From positions 4,578,501 to 4,642,500 of the forward strand of contig NZ_CP017886.1 of assembly GCF_001874645.1 (NCBI RefSeq): a stretch of 64,000 nt of DNA, in the 5' to 3' direction. Position 1 is the first letter of the stretch. Each line of letters begins with the position of its first letter. This DNA comes from Pseudomonas frederiksbergensis (GTDB lineage: Bacteria > Pseudomonadota > Gammaproteobacteria > Pseudomonadales > Pseudomonadaceae). Of this stretch, positions 8,912 through 17,613 are shown piece after piece. The position numbers and the translations under genes were made by a program. Below the pieces are notes generated by a model, which saw nothing but the letters and a program-made list of their open reading frames with translations, had not been told where the DNA came from and searched no databases.

Positions 8912-9442
8912 ATGAAAGCCGAACTCATCGAACTCATCAGCAAAATCGGCTCCGGCTGCATGAGCGAGGCGGAAATTGTGCAGATCGCCGATGAAGCCGC
9001 CCAGGCCTACGCCAATCCCGAGGCTTTTCTGGCGGCCAACCCGGACATCAACTACGACGACACTTTCCCGATCCCGCTGGGTGAATGGGTGGTGGTCGGC
9101 AGCCTGCCGGACACCGTGCTGTTCCAGGCCGACACCTACATGGACCTGTTCGCGCAGATCGTTGCGTCTTTCGGCCCGGGCGTGGCGTTCAACATCAAAC
9201 CCAAGCAACTGGCCAAGACCGAAGCGTTGACTGCACTCAACCGTATCCAGATCCAGATGGGCAGCATGAACCCGGAAAACGGCGGCTACACGCTGATGAA
9301 CTTCAGCCAACTGCTCGATGACGAGATCCAGACCGTGCTGGTCTATGGCAACGACGTTCCGCGGGTGCTTGAGTTGTGTGCGCAAATCGGAATTGCCGCG
9401 GCACCGTCGCTGGAAGCGCTGAAAGTGGCGATTCACGTTTAA
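8912..9442 (+). CDS. conserved hypothetical protein
   Basis: A 176-residue soluble, acidic protein starting MKAELIELISKIGSGCMSEA. I do not recognise a family. The composition is normal, codon use matches the neighbours, and GGATCC-type sequence precedes ATG 8912 at RBS distance. No signal peptide, membrane segment or catalytic motif stands out; the segment DDTFPIPLGEWVVVGSLPDT suggests a beta-rich middle and the C-terminal third appears helical. It is flanked by a REP copy upstream and a small membrane protein gene downstream. It is likely real because the frame is long and uninterrupted with strong third-position GC. Confidence 0.75.
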   Translation: MKAELIELISKIGSGCMSEAEIVQIADEAAQAYANPEAFLAANPDINYDDTFPIPLGEWVVVGSLPDTVLFQADTYMDLFAQIVASFGPGVAFNIKPKQLAKTEALTALNRIQIQMGSMNPENGGYTLMNFSQLLDDEIQTVLVYGNDVPRVLELCAQIGIAAAPSLEALKVAIHV

Positions 9443-9530
9443 GGCCATTACGGCGCCAAGCGTAATAAAACGGAGCCTTCGTCAGTCCCGACTATCCTAA
9501 GGGGGAAATTCTTCTCTTGGGAGCGACACC

Positions 9531-9722
9531 ATGGGTGCCACCTTCAATGGTCTGGTTGGCCTGATCATCCTCGCGCTGGATATCTGGGCGATCATCAACG
9601 TGTTTAAAAGCAGCGCAGAAACCGGGATGAAAATCATCTGGGTGCTGCTGATTCTCCTGCTCCCGGTGCTGGGCCTGGTTATTTGGGCGATTGCGGGTCC
9701 CCGAGGCAATGTACGGTTCTGA
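9531..9722 (+). CDS. small PLDc_N-type membrane protein
   Basis: A 63-residue protein with two hydrophobic helices, at about residues 5-22 (LVGLIILALDIWAIINVF) and 32-56 (MKIIWVLLILLLPVLGLVIW), joined by a short polar turn with KSSAETGMK, and a GPRG tail. This is the pattern of the phospholipase D nuclease N-terminal (PLDc_N) domain occurring alone, usually an inner-membrane protein of unknown role. TTGGGAGCGA precedes the ATG as RBS. Confidence 0.8.
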   Translation: MGATFNGLVGLIILALDIWAIINVFKSSAETGMKIIWVLLILLLPVLGLVIWAIAGPRGNVRF

Positions 9723-9750
9723 ATCCATCGTGCAACGCTGAATGGCTTCT

Positions 9751-9854
9751 GTAGGAGCTGGCGAAGCCTCGGGCCGCGTTCGGACGATCTTTTGATCCTG
9801 GGCCAACGCACCGCAGAGTCTGTAGAAAAGATCGCAGCCTGTGGCAGCTCCTAC
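9751..9854. repeat. REP/REPIN-type inverted repeat, copy 2 (hybrid arm)
   Basis: Left arm GTAGGAGCTGGCGAAGCCTC then GGGCCGCGTTCGGACGATCTTTT; right arm AAAAGATCGCAGCCTGTGGCAGCTCCTAC. The left arm differs from the usual GGCTGCGATC core and shares GGGCCGCGTTCGGACGATCTT with copy 7. It occupies most of the 300-base gap before speE; the rest of that gap shows nothing recognisable. Confidence 0.8.
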
Positions 9855-10022
9855 GGGGGAAGTAGTGCTTGGCATAAAGACCTCACCAGAAGGTTCGACC
9901 TGTCATGTTAGGCGACGTAGAATGCGCGCCATTCCTTGGTCAATCGCCTACCCAGCGTCTGCGATTGTCCATCATGGGCGGGTAACCGTCCGTTGCCACC
10001 AGCATTCACCGGGGGACTTCCC

Positions 10023-10898
10023 ATGAGCACCACCACAACCTGCGAGTACCTGGAAACCCTCTACGAAGGCTACGGCCAGCGTTTTCGCATGGAAAAGCTA
10101 CTGCATGAAGTGCGCACCGAGCACCAGCACCTGGTGATTTTCGAGAACCCGCGCATGGGTCGGGTCATGGCGCTGGACGGCGTGATCCAGACGACCGAAG
10201 CCGACGAGTTCATCTACCACGAGATGCTCACCCACGTGCCGATCCTTGCTCACGGCAGCGCCAAACGCGTGTTGATCATCGGCGGTGGCGACGGCGGTAT
10301 GCTGCGTGAAGTGGCCAAGCACCGCAGCGTCGAACATATCACCATGGTCGAAATCGACGGCACGGTGGTCGACATGTGCAAGGAATTCCTGCCGAACCAT
10401 TCCAAAGGTGCGTTTGATGATCCGCGCCTGAGCCTGGTGATCGACGACGGCATGCGTTTCGTCGCCACCACCCAGGAAAAATTCGACGTGATTATCTCCG
10501 ACTCCACCGACCCGATCGGTCCGGGTGAAGTGCTGTTCTCGGAGAACTTCTATCAGGCGTGCCGCCGTTGCCTGAACGAAGGCGGCATTCTGGTGACCCA
10601 GAACGGCACGCCGTTCATGCAGATCGAAGAAGTGAAAACCACCGCCGGGCGCCTGCGTAGTTTGTTCCCGGACTGGCACTTCTATCAGGCCGCGGTGCCA
10701 ACCTATATCGGCGGTGCCATGACGTTTGCCTGGGGCGCGACCAACACGGCTTACCGCAAACTGTCGCGCGAAACCCTGAGTCAGCGTTTTGCCGGCAGCG
10801 GCATCATCACGCGCTACTACAATCCGGAAATCCATATCGGCGCATTCGCTCTTCCGCAGTACGTGCTGCAAGCGGTGAACAAGCCAAGTAATGATTAG
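10023..10898 (+). CDS. speE: polyamine aminopropyltransferase (spermidine synthase)
   Basis: This enzyme transfers the aminopropyl group of decarboxylated S-adenosylmethionine to putrescine, giving spermidine and 5'-methylthioadenosine, the compound recycled by the mtn genes of this window. The 291-residue protein has the family core: [14 protein letters not shown], the nucleotide-binding [18 protein letters not shown] (about residues 80-97), the acidic [11 protein letters not shown] (about 157-167) with the catalytic Asp, and the [18 protein letters not shown] segment. Start ATG 10023 follows the RBS GGGGGA. A strong terminator follows directly. No speD lies nearby. Confidence 0.96.
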   Translation: MSTTTTCEYLETLYEGYGQRFRMEKLLHEVRTEHQHLVIFENPRMGRVMALDGVIQTTEADEFIYHEMLTHVPILAHGSAKRVLIIGGGDGGMLREVAKHRSVEHITMVEIDGTVVDMCKEFLPNHSKGAFDDPRLSLVIDDGMRFVATTQEKFDVIISDSTDPIGPGEVLFSENFYQACRRCLNEGGILVTQNGTPFMQIEEVKTTAGRLRSLFPDWHFYQAAVPTYIGGAMTFAWGATNTAYRKLSRETLSQRFAGSGIITRYYNPEIHIGAFALPQYVLQAVNKPSND

Positions 10899-10910
10899 GC
10901 CGGTCTGACT

Positions 10911-10934
10911 AAAAAGGGCCGCGAGGCCCTTTTT
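10911..10934 (+). terminator. intrinsic terminator of speE
   Basis: AAAAAGGGCC-GCGA-GGCCCTTTTT: perfect 10-base stem with a GCGA tetraloop and T-tract, 12 bases after the speE stop. It is symmetric, so it could also act on the other strand. Confidence 0.92.
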
Positions 10935-11211
10935 GTGTTTCCAGATATGCGTTGCACGAAATTTTCACGAACGCTCCAAGACAATTCACCCGCGCCGATT
11001 TAACACTCAATCCCCTGAGACTCTTGTTCCAGAGCCCTGGAGGCCAGGCTTTTGGGGGGCTTGCCAGTAATGAATGGCAATGCCGTGAGTGATCGTGCAA
11101 CATTTGCGCATCGCGCAAGGCTCCCGGCCAATTCCTGTAAGTAACCGCAATCAAAGGGCAGGGGCCGCAACATCTTTGAAACTTCAACTTCCAATGAGTC
11201 CTAGAAACGAC
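10935..11211. other. intergenic region upstream of the LTA-synthase-like gene
   Basis: About 277 bases between the speE terminator and the next start. It must hold the promoter of the membrane phosphotransferase gene. No convincing sigma-70 box, repeat or RNA gene is seen. Confidence 0.4.
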
Positions 11212-13305
11212 ATGGCAAACCCGGACGCCCTGAGTCAGCAGCGAGCTTCGAATCGCTTGCTGCAACCGACCGTCAAATCGCATCTGGCTTATACGCTGCT
11301 CTGCGCCCTGGTCATGATGGTGATGCTCTCCCTGCTGCGCGTTGCGCTGCTGGTGTACAACCGAGAGATGATCCTCGACACACCCGCCTCGACCTTCCTC
11401 GAAGCGTTCGCCAACGGCTTGCGTTTCGACCTGCGTCTGGTGGTTTACCTCAGCATTCCGCTGTTGCTGGCGCTGTTCAGTGTCCGGGCGATGGCGGCCC
11501 GTGGTCTGTTCCGGTTCTGGTTGACCATTGCCTCGAGCATCGCGCTGTTCCTTGGCCTGATGGAAATGGACTTCTACCGTGAGTTCCACCAGCGCCTCAA
11601 CGGTCTGGTCTTCCAGTATGTGAAGGAAGATCCGAAAACCGTCATGAGCATGCTCTGGTACGGCTTCCCGGTAGTCCGTTATCTGTTGGCCTGGGCTGTT
11701 GGCACCTGGCTGCTGAGCCTGGCGTTCAAGGGTGCCGACCGTGCAACCCGCCCACGCGGCCCGTTCAGCGGTGGCACCATCAGCACCCGTCAAGTCGCCC
11801 CGTGGTATGCGCGCATCGTGGTGTTCGTGGTCTGCCTGTTGATCTGCGTCGTGGCGGCTCGTGGCACGCTGCGTCAAGGTCCACCGCTGCGTTGGGGTGA
11901 CGTTTACACCACCGATTCGAACTTCGCCAACCAGTTGGGCCTGAACGGCACGCTGCAGTTGGTTGCTGCCGCGAAGAGCCGCATGTCCGAAGAGCGCGAC
12001 AACATCTGGAAGCCGACCATGGAGCAGTCTGAAGCCCAGAAAATCGTCCGCGATATGCTGTTGCTGTCAGACGAGAAGCTGGTTGATTCCGATATCGCTG
12101 CGGTACGTCGCGATTACACGCCACCGGCCGACAAGACCCTGCCGATCAAGAACGTCGTTGTGATCCTGATGGAAAGCATGGCCGGTCACTCGGTAGGTGC
12201 CTTGGGCGCGCCTGGCAACATCACGCCAAACCTCGACAAACTGTCGAAGGAAGGCCTGTTGTTCGACCGCTTCTTCTCCAACGGCACCCATACCCATCAG
12301 GGTATGTTCGCCACCATGGCCTGCTTCCCGAACCTGCCGGGTTTCGAATACCTGATGCAGACCCCGGAAGGCAGCCACAAGCTGTCGGGCCTGCCACAGT
12401 TGCTCAGCGCCCGTAAGTACGACGACGTGTATGTCTATAACGGCGATTTTGCCTGGGACAACCAGTCGGGCTTCTTCAGCAACCAGGGCATGACCAACTT
12501 CATCGGGCGTAACGACTACGTCAACCCGGTGTTCTCCGACCCGACATGGGGCGTGTCCGACCAGGACATGTTTGACCGTGGCCTGCAGGAGCTCAAGGCG
12601 CGCGAAGGCAAGCCGTTCTACGCGCTGCTGCAAACCCTGTCCAACCACACCCCATACGCCTTGCCGACGCCATTGCCGGTCGAAAAAGTTACCGATCGTG
12701 GTAGCCTGAACGAGCATTTGACCGCCATGCGCTACGCCGACTGGGCGTTGGGGCAGTTCTTTGAAAAGGCCCGGAAAGAGCCGTACTTCAAGGAAACCCT
12801 GTTTGTCATCGTGGGCGATCATGGTTTTGGCAACGAGCGTCAAATCACCGAAATGGACCTGGGCCGCTTCAACGTGCCGATGCTGATGATTGCACCCGGC
12901 ATCCAGGAAAAGTTCGGCCAGCGTGACCACACCGTGGGTACTCAGATCGACATCGTGCCGACCATCATGGGGCGACTCGGTGGCGAAGTGCGTCATCAGT
13001 GCTGGGGGCGTGACCTGCTCAACCTGCCGCAAGGTGACACCGGTTTTGGCGTGATCAAGCCATCGGGCACCGAGCAGACCACGGCCATCGTCACGGCTGA
13101 CCAGATCCTGATTCTGCCCAAGGAAAAGGAAATGGATCCGAAGATGTACCAGTACCAACTGGGTGCCAACCCGCATGCCGAAGTCATCCCGAATGCACCG
13201 CGTACCGCTGAGCTGAAGCTCAAGCTGGAAGCGTTCCTGCAGACCGCGACCAAGAGCTTGCTGGATAACACCGCGGGTGTAACCGAAAGCATGCAGAACA
13301 AGTAA
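11212..13305 (+). CDS. LTA synthase-family sulfatase-fold membrane protein
   Basis: A 697-residue inner-membrane protein with about five N-terminal transmembrane helices (roughly residues 24-240) and a large periplasmic alkaline-phosphatase/sulfatase-type domain. Catalytic features seen: VVVILMESMAGHS (Glu metal ligand, about 314-326), SNGTHTHQG with the nucleophilic Thr (about 357-365), and VGDHGFGNE (about 532-540). This is the architecture of lipoteichoic acid synthase and of OpgB-type phosphoglycerol transferases. Gram-negatives have no lipoteichoic acid, so transfer of a phosphoglycerol or phosphoethanolamine group to a glucan or lipid is inferred. ATG 11212 is chosen, with ATG 11194 six codons upstream as an alternative; neither has a strong RBS. 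It ends at a clear terminator. Confidence 0.88.
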   Translation: MANPDALSQQRASNRLLQPTVKSHLAYTLLCALVMMVMLSLLRVALLVYNREMILDTPASTFLEAFANGLRFDLRLVVYLSIPLLLALFSVRAMAARGLFRFWLTIASSIALFLGLMEMDFYREFHQRLNGLVFQYVKEDPKTVMSMLWYGFPVVRYLLAWAVGTWLLSLAFKGADRATRPRGPFSGGTISTRQVAPWYARIVVFVVCLLICVVAARGTLRQGPPLRWGDVYTTDSNFANQLGLNGTLQLVAAAKSRMSEERDNIWKPTMEQSEAQKIVRDMLLLSDEKLVDSDIAAVRRDYTPPADKTLPIKNVVVILMESMAGHSVGALGAPGNITPNLDKLSKEGLLFDRFFSNGTHTHQGMFATMACFPNLPGFEYLMQTPEGSHKLSGLPQLLSARKYDDVYVYNGDFAWDNQSGFFSNQGMTNFIGRNDYVNPVFSDPTWGVSDQDMFDRGLQELKAREGKPFYALLQTLSNHTPYALPTPLPVEKVTDRGSLNEHLTAMRYADWALGQFFEKARKEPYFKETLFVIVGDHGFGNERQITEMDLGRFNVPMLMIAPGIQEKFGQRDHTVGTQIDIVPTIMGRLGGEVRHQCWGRDLLNLPQGDTGFGVIKPSGTEQTTAIVTADQILILPKEKEMDPKMYQYQLGANPHAEVIPNAPRTAELKLKLEAFLQTATKSLLDNTAGVTESMQNK

Positions 13306-13314
13306 TTCTGCAAT

Positions 13315-13345
13315 AAAAAAGAGGCCTGCAAGGGCCTCTTTTTTT
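13315..13345 (+). terminator. intrinsic terminator of the LTA-synthase-like gene
   Basis: AAAAAAGAGGCC, short loop, GGCCTCTTTTTTT; 9 bases after the stop. Strong stem with T-tract. Confidence 0.92.
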
Positions 13346-13523
13346 GTCTGCAGCATCTGTTGGTGGTCAAACTCTGCCGAAAATCCGAGCGGCTTGACGC
13401 GGTCTCGCGCCCTGTAATCGCCACGGTTTGCCTGGGGCATTCAGCAATTTGATGGTCATGGGTGTAGGAAAATCCTTCGCTACACTGCGAGCATCTTCCC
13501 CCAGAACAACAAGGCAACTCCCT

Positions 13524-14339
13524 ATGCAAAATCGCATGATGATCACTGGTGCCGGGTCCGGCCTGGGTCGTGAAATCGCTCTGCGCTGGGCTCGAGAAGG
13601 TTGGCAGTTGGCCTTGTCCGATGTCAGCGAGTCGGGTCTGCAAGAAACCCTGAAACAGGTTCGCGAGGCCGGTGGTGATGGTTTCATTCAGCGTTGCGAT
13701 GTGCGCGACTACAGCCAGCTGACCGCTTTCGCACAAGCCTGTGAGGTGAAGCTGGGCGGTATCGATGTGATCGTCAACAACGCTGGTGTGGCCTCTGGTG
13801 GTTTCTTCAGTGAGCTGTCGCTGGAAGACTGGGATTGGCAGATTGCGATCAACCTGATGGGCGTGGTCAAAGGCTGCAAGGCGTTCCTGCCGCTGCTGGA
13901 AGAGAGCAAAGGCAAGATCATCAACATTGCCTCGATGGCCGCGTTGATGCAGGGGCCGGCCATGAGCAACTACAACGTGGCCAAGGCCGGTGTGGTGGCA
14001 CTGTCCGAGAGCCTGCTGATTGAACTGGCACAGCAGGAAATCAGTGTGCATGTGGTCTGTCCGTCGTTCTTTCAGACCAACCTGCTGGACTCCTTCCGTG
14101 GCCCGACCCCAGCGATGAAAGCCCAGGTCGGCAAGTTGCTCGAAAGCTCGCCGATTACCGCCAGCGATATCGCCGACTACATCTACCAGCACGTTGCCGC
14201 CGGCGAGTTCATGATCCTGCCCCACGAGCAGGGTCGTATGGCCTGGGCGCTCAAACAGAAGAACCCGCAACTGCTCTACAACGAAATGACCGTAATGGCC
14301 GACAAGATGCGCGCCAAGGCCAGGCAAAGCGCCAGTTGA
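13524..14339 (+). CDS. SDR family NAD(P)-dependent oxidoreductase
   Basis: A 271-residue classical short-chain dehydrogenase. The cofactor motif is MITGAGSGLGREIALRWARE (TGxxxGxG at about residues 8-15), NNAG at about 85-88, the catalytic Ser in INIASMAA (about 133-140) and the YNVAK Tyr/Lys pair at about 151-155. The substrate is not predictable. ATG 13524 is preceded by AAGG at suitable distance. ynfA follows 64 bases later on the same strand. Confidence 0.93.
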   Translation: MQNRMMITGAGSGLGREIALRWAREGWQLALSDVSESGLQETLKQVREAGGDGFIQRCDVRDYSQLTAFAQACEVKLGGIDVIVNNAGVASGGFFSELSLEDWDWQIAINLMGVVKGCKAFLPLLEESKGKIINIASMAALMQGPAMSNYNVAKAGVVALSESLLIELAQQEISVHVVCPSFFQTNLLDSFRGPTPAMKAQVGKLLESSPITASDIADYIYQHVAAGEFMILPHEQGRMAWALKQKNPQLLYNEMTVMADKMRAKARQSAS

Positions 14340-14403
14340 ACTTGCGAGTAACGGGTCACGTCGTTAGGGTTGCCGCATCTGGCAGCCTTGACGAGATGTG
14401 TGC

Positions 14404-14736
14404 ATGCTCAATTACCTGTGGTTCTTCCTCGCCGCGTTGTTCGAAATCGCTGGCTGTTACGCCTTCTGGATGTGGTTGCGGCAGGGCAAAAGCGCCTGGT
14501 GGGTCGTGCCGGCGCTGCTGAGCCTGACGCTGTTCGCCATTCTGCTGACCAAAGTCGAATCGACCTACGCGGGCCGCGCTTATGCAGCCTACGGCGGCAT
14601 CTACATCATCGCGTCCATCGGCTGGCTCGGCGTGGTCGAGCGGATTCGGCCGCTGGGCTCGGATTGGCTGGGCGTTGCGCTGTGCGTATTAGGCGCGAGC
14701 ATCATACTGTTTGGCCCGCGCTTCACTGCACCTTGA
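14404..14736 (+). CDS. ynfA: YnfA/UPF0060 family membrane protein
   Basis: A 110-residue protein with four transmembrane helices, starting [28 protein letters not shown]-type and [20 protein letters not shown] segments are diagnostic of UPF0060. The family resembles small multidrug-resistance transporters in fold; its role is not settled. ATG 14404 is preferred over a GTG two codons upstream. Confidence 0.92.
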   Translation: MLNYLWFFLAALFEIAGCYAFWMWLRQGKSAWWVVPALLSLTLFAILLTKVESTYAGRAYAAYGGIYIIASIGWLGVVERIRPLGSDWLGVALCVLGASIILFGPRFTAP

Positions 14737-14877
14737 GTCCTTGGCATTGCGGTGAAAGGAAAGTCTGTAAGAGGAGTCGTTTTGCTGCGTAGGGGGGGAC
14801 TGTTTTGCCGCTGTTGCATTGTAGACCCGGCGTCAGCCGGTCATCTTCAAGGCCCGGTAACCTCAAGGACTAGAGCC

Positions 14878-15063
14878 ATGCTCGTACTCAGCCGCGTTGT
14901 GGGCGAATTGATCTCCATTGGCGACACCATCTCTGTGCGTATCCTCGCCGTGAACGGAAGCAGCGTTCGGTTCGGTGTCGAAGCGCCGCAAAACATCAAC
15001 GTGTATCGCGCCGAAGTCTATGAGCGCATTCAGGCCAAACGGGCGCAGGGCAAACGCAGCTGA
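14878..15063 (+). CDS. CsrA-family RNA-binding regulator, RsmI-like
   Basis: A 61-residue CsrA homologue: LVLSRVVGELISIGDTISVR at the N-terminus and APQNINVYRAEVYERIQ at the C-terminal RNA-binding part. The family binds GGA-containing hairpins in mRNA leaders and controls secondary metabolism, biofilm and motility in pseudomonads under Gac/Rsm control. The LVLSRVVGE start differs from the LILTRrVGE of RsmA and RsmE, so I read it as the third paralogue (RsmI type); that assignment is from memory. The usual Arg in the C-terminal VHREEIY is conserved as VYRAEVY (Arg44). ATG 14878 has CAAGGACTAGAGCC upstream. Confidence 0.9.
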   Translation: MLVLSRVVGELISIGDTISVRILAVNGSSVRFGVEAPQNINVYRAEVYERIQAKRAQGKRS

Positions 15064-15084
15064 AGCTCTCGGTCAAATAGCTGC

Positions 15085-15318
15085 TCAGTCAAACAGGTGC
15101 TTGGGCACATCGTGCTTGAGCATCAGCTGGCATTGCTGACTTTCCGGATCGAAGACAATCAGCGCCTGGCCTTTGCTCAACGCATGGCGGACCCGCAACA
15201 CGCGGGTTTCCAGCGGAGTTTCGTCGCCATTGTCGGTACCGTCACGGGTGACGAAGTCTTCGATCAGGCGGGTCAGGGTGTTGACTTCAAGTTGGTCGTG
15301 GGGAATCAGCATAGGCAC
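15085..15318 (-). CDS. YheU/UPF0270 family protein
   Basis: A 77-residue protein (PMLIPHDQLEVNTLTRLIED, then FVTRDGTDNGDE) that matches the UPF0270 pattern of IPxxxLxxeTLxnLIEeFVtREGTDYG. Its function is unknown. It lies tail-to-tail with the csrA-type gene across 21 bases. AGGTGCC precedes the ATG. Confidence 0.88.
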   Translation of the reverse strand: MPMLIPHDQLEVNTLTRLIEDFVTRDGTDNGDETPLETRVLRVRHALSKGQALIVFDPESQQCQLMLKHDVPKHLFD

Positions 15319-15367
15319 CTCGGGTCATCAATCCGGCGATCCTACGGCGGATGAACATCAACGGCCA

Positions 15368-15451
15368 GTAGGAGCTGCCGCAGGCTGCGATCTTTTTAGC
15401 GCCCTCAATGGCGCCTAAGATCAAAAGATCGCAGCCTGCGGCAGCTCCTAC
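15368..15451. repeat. REP/REPIN-type inverted repeat, copy 3
   Basis: Near-perfect facing arms: GTAGGAGCTGCCGCAGGCTG + CGATCTTTT and AAAAGATCGCAGCCTGCGGC + AGCTCCTAC, separated by a second short palindrome (AGCGCC...GGCGCCT). The best-preserved copy in the window. Confidence 0.88.
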
Positions 15452-15479
15452 GCGGGGAAGGCGGCATTGCGCTGTCGAT

Positions 15480-17474
15480 TCAGCTGCCGCGAATCAACTT
15501 GCGCAAAGCAAACCGGTTCGGATGGCAGGCCTCGGCGACGCTTCTGGGCAGTGGCAACGGTTCGTTGTCCAGCCACGCGGCCAGCAACTCGCCAGACAGC
15601 GGCGCGGTGATCAATCCGCGTGAACCGTGACCGCTGTTGACGTACAAGCCGTCGAGCCATGGGCAAGCGATGTCCGGCACCTGTCGGGCGTCCTTGCTCA
15701 GTGCGGCGTAGGCCTGGGCAAACGCCTGGCTGTCAGCCAACGGGCCGACGATTGGCAGGTAATCGGGGCTGGTGCAGCGGAATGCTGCGCGACCTTGAAG
15801 CTGTTCCGGGTCCAGCTGTCGGGCGTGCAGGCGAGCGACCAGATCGCTGGATATTTCCTCGAGCAACTCAAGGTTGCCGAGGTGTTCGGCGGTCGTCGGG
15901 GTGAGGTCGTCGCTCTTGAAGTCGAAGCTGGCGCCCAGGGTGTGTTCACCCAAACGTGCGGGTGCGACGTAACCTTCAGCGCAGACCACGGTCGCTAGAC
16001 GCTGGCTTTCAGCGGTTTGCGCCAATCGGGTGATTTGCCCGCGAATGCGTTTGAGCGGCAGCTCGGCACTTTGCGCGAAGCGTTTGATTTCCGCCGCGCC
16101 GGCCAGTACCACCGCGGGCGCACTGGCGAGCAGGGTTTCGCCGTCCCAGGCTTGCCATTGATCATCAACCTTGCGCAGTTCCAGAACATCGCGGTGCGCC
16201 AGCAGTTGGACATTGGGGGGCGACGCTTGCCACTGGCACAGGGCCGGCGGATGAACCCAACCGCCTTCTGGATAGAACAGCCCACCGTGGGCCAGGCCGA
16301 TTCCGGCCTGGGCCTGCGCGTGCGGCTGGTCCAGCAGGTGCAATAAATCAGCGGGGAAAGCCGCCGCCAGTTGCGCCTGCCGCTCGGCCTCCTTGGCATT
16401 GAATGCCAGTTGCAGCACGCCGCAGTCGTCCCAATCAACACCCCGCTGCAAGTGTTCAAGCAGGCGCCGGGTATGCCCGAAACCGCTGACGATCAATTGT
16501 GAAAGCGCAGTGCCGTGGGCCGAGAGTTTCAGGTACAGCACGCCTTGGGGGTTGCCCGAGGCTTCTTGCGCCAGATCGGCATGCCGTTCCAGCAGGCTGA
16601 CCTGCCAACCGCGCGCGGCGAGGCTGGCAGCACTGGCGCAACCGGCCAGCCCGGCGCCGATCACCAGCGCACGACGCTCGCCGGTAACCTGATTCGGGCG
16701 AGCAAACCATGGCTTGGCGGTTGCCGGAGCCGGTGTCTCTTGCGGCCAGCCGACGAATGCACCACGCAGGATTTCCCATTTGTGACCGATGCCCGGCGTG
16801 CGACGCATTTTGAAGCCCGCCGCATTAAGCAGGCGGCGTACCCAGCCGGTGCTGGTGAAGGTGCTGATGGTCGAACCAGGTGCCGCCAGACGCGCCAGTT
16901 CGGCAAACAGTTCGGCGGTCCACATGTCAGGGTTTTTCGCCGGGGCGAAACCGTCGAGAAACCACACGTCGATTTGCGCGTCCAGCTGTGGCAGTTGCTC
17001 CAGCGCGTCACCGATCAACAGCGTCAGGGTCACGCGGCCATTGTCCAGCACCAGCCGCTGAAAGCCCTGGTGGATGGCGACGTACTGCGCCAACAACTGA
17101 TCGGCAAAGGGTTTGAGGTCGGGCCAGAGTGCCAGGGCCCGTTGCATATCTGCTGGGCTCAGCGGGTACTTCTCGACGCTGATGAAATGCAGCCGTGCGC
17201 CAGCCACAGCCTGCTGCTCGAACAGCTGCCAGGCGCAGAGAAAATTCAGCCCGGTACCGAAACCGGTCTCGCCAATCACCAACCTTTCGCCGGCCGGCAG
17301 TTCGGCAAAACGTTCACTCAGGCGGTTTTGCTCGATGAACACATAACGGGTTTCATCAAGGCCCGACTGGTCGGAGAAATACACGTCGTCAAACACCCGC
17401 GAGCGCGGGCGACCTTGGTCGTCCCAGTCGAGCTGGGCATGCGGTACGGGGTTCGGCAGTGTTTCAGGATTCAT
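15480..17474 (-). CDS. mnmC: bifunctional tRNA mnm5s2U34 biosynthesis protein MnmC
   Basis: A 664-residue two-domain enzyme that completes 5-methylaminomethyl-2-thiouridine at the wobble position of tRNA. The N-terminal MnmC2 methyltransferase (about 1-245) has VIGETGFGTGLNFLCAWQLF as SAM motif and DVWFLDGFAPAKNPDMWT. The C-terminal FAD oxidoreductase (about 265-664) has the Rossmann motif VIGAGLAGCASAASLAARGW and removes the carboxymethyl group. The start ATG 17474 gives the usual length. It is a lone minus-strand gene whose 3' end abuts a REP copy. Confidence 0.96.
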   Translation of the reverse strand: MNPETLPNPVPHAQLDWDDQGRPRSRVFDDVYFSDQSGLDETRYVFIEQNRLSERFAELPAGERLVIGETGFGTGLNFLCAWQLFEQQAVAGARLHFISVEKYPLSPADMQRALALWPDLKPFADQLLAQYVAIHQGFQRLVLDNGRVTLTLLIGDALEQLPQLDAQIDVWFLDGFAPAKNPDMWTAELFAELARLAAPGSTISTFTSTGWVRRLLNAAGFKMRRTPGIGHKWEILRGAFVGWPQETPAPATAKPWFARPNQVTGERRALVIGAGLAGCASAASLAARGWQVSLLERHADLAQEASGNPQGVLYLKLSAHGTALSQLIVSGFGHTRRLLEHLQRGVDWDDCGVLQLAFNAKEAERQAQLAAAFPADLLHLLDQPHAQAQAGIGLAHGGLFYPEGGWVHPPALCQWQASPPNVQLLAHRDVLELRKVDDQWQAWDGETLLASAPAVVLAGAAEIKRFAQSAELPLKRIRGQITRLAQTAESQRLATVVCAEGYVAPARLGEHTLGASFDFKSDDLTPTTAEHLGNLELLEEISSDLVARLHARQLDPEQLQGRAAFRCTSPDYLPIVGPLADSQAFAQAYAALSKDARQVPDIACPWLDGLYVNSGHGSRGLITAPLSGELLAAWLDNEPLPLPRSVAEACHPNRFALRKLIRGS

Positions 17475-17613
17475 GGTCGGCTCAGGCGAAGCAAGGCGGT
17501 CATTCTAGCCGATCGCGACAAAGCCGATTGATCCATGGCAACGCGGATTGGAATGCCCGGACAAACGCTCGGCCAATCCGCTAATCTTGCTCAATCTTGG
17601 AAGGGAGCCGCTC

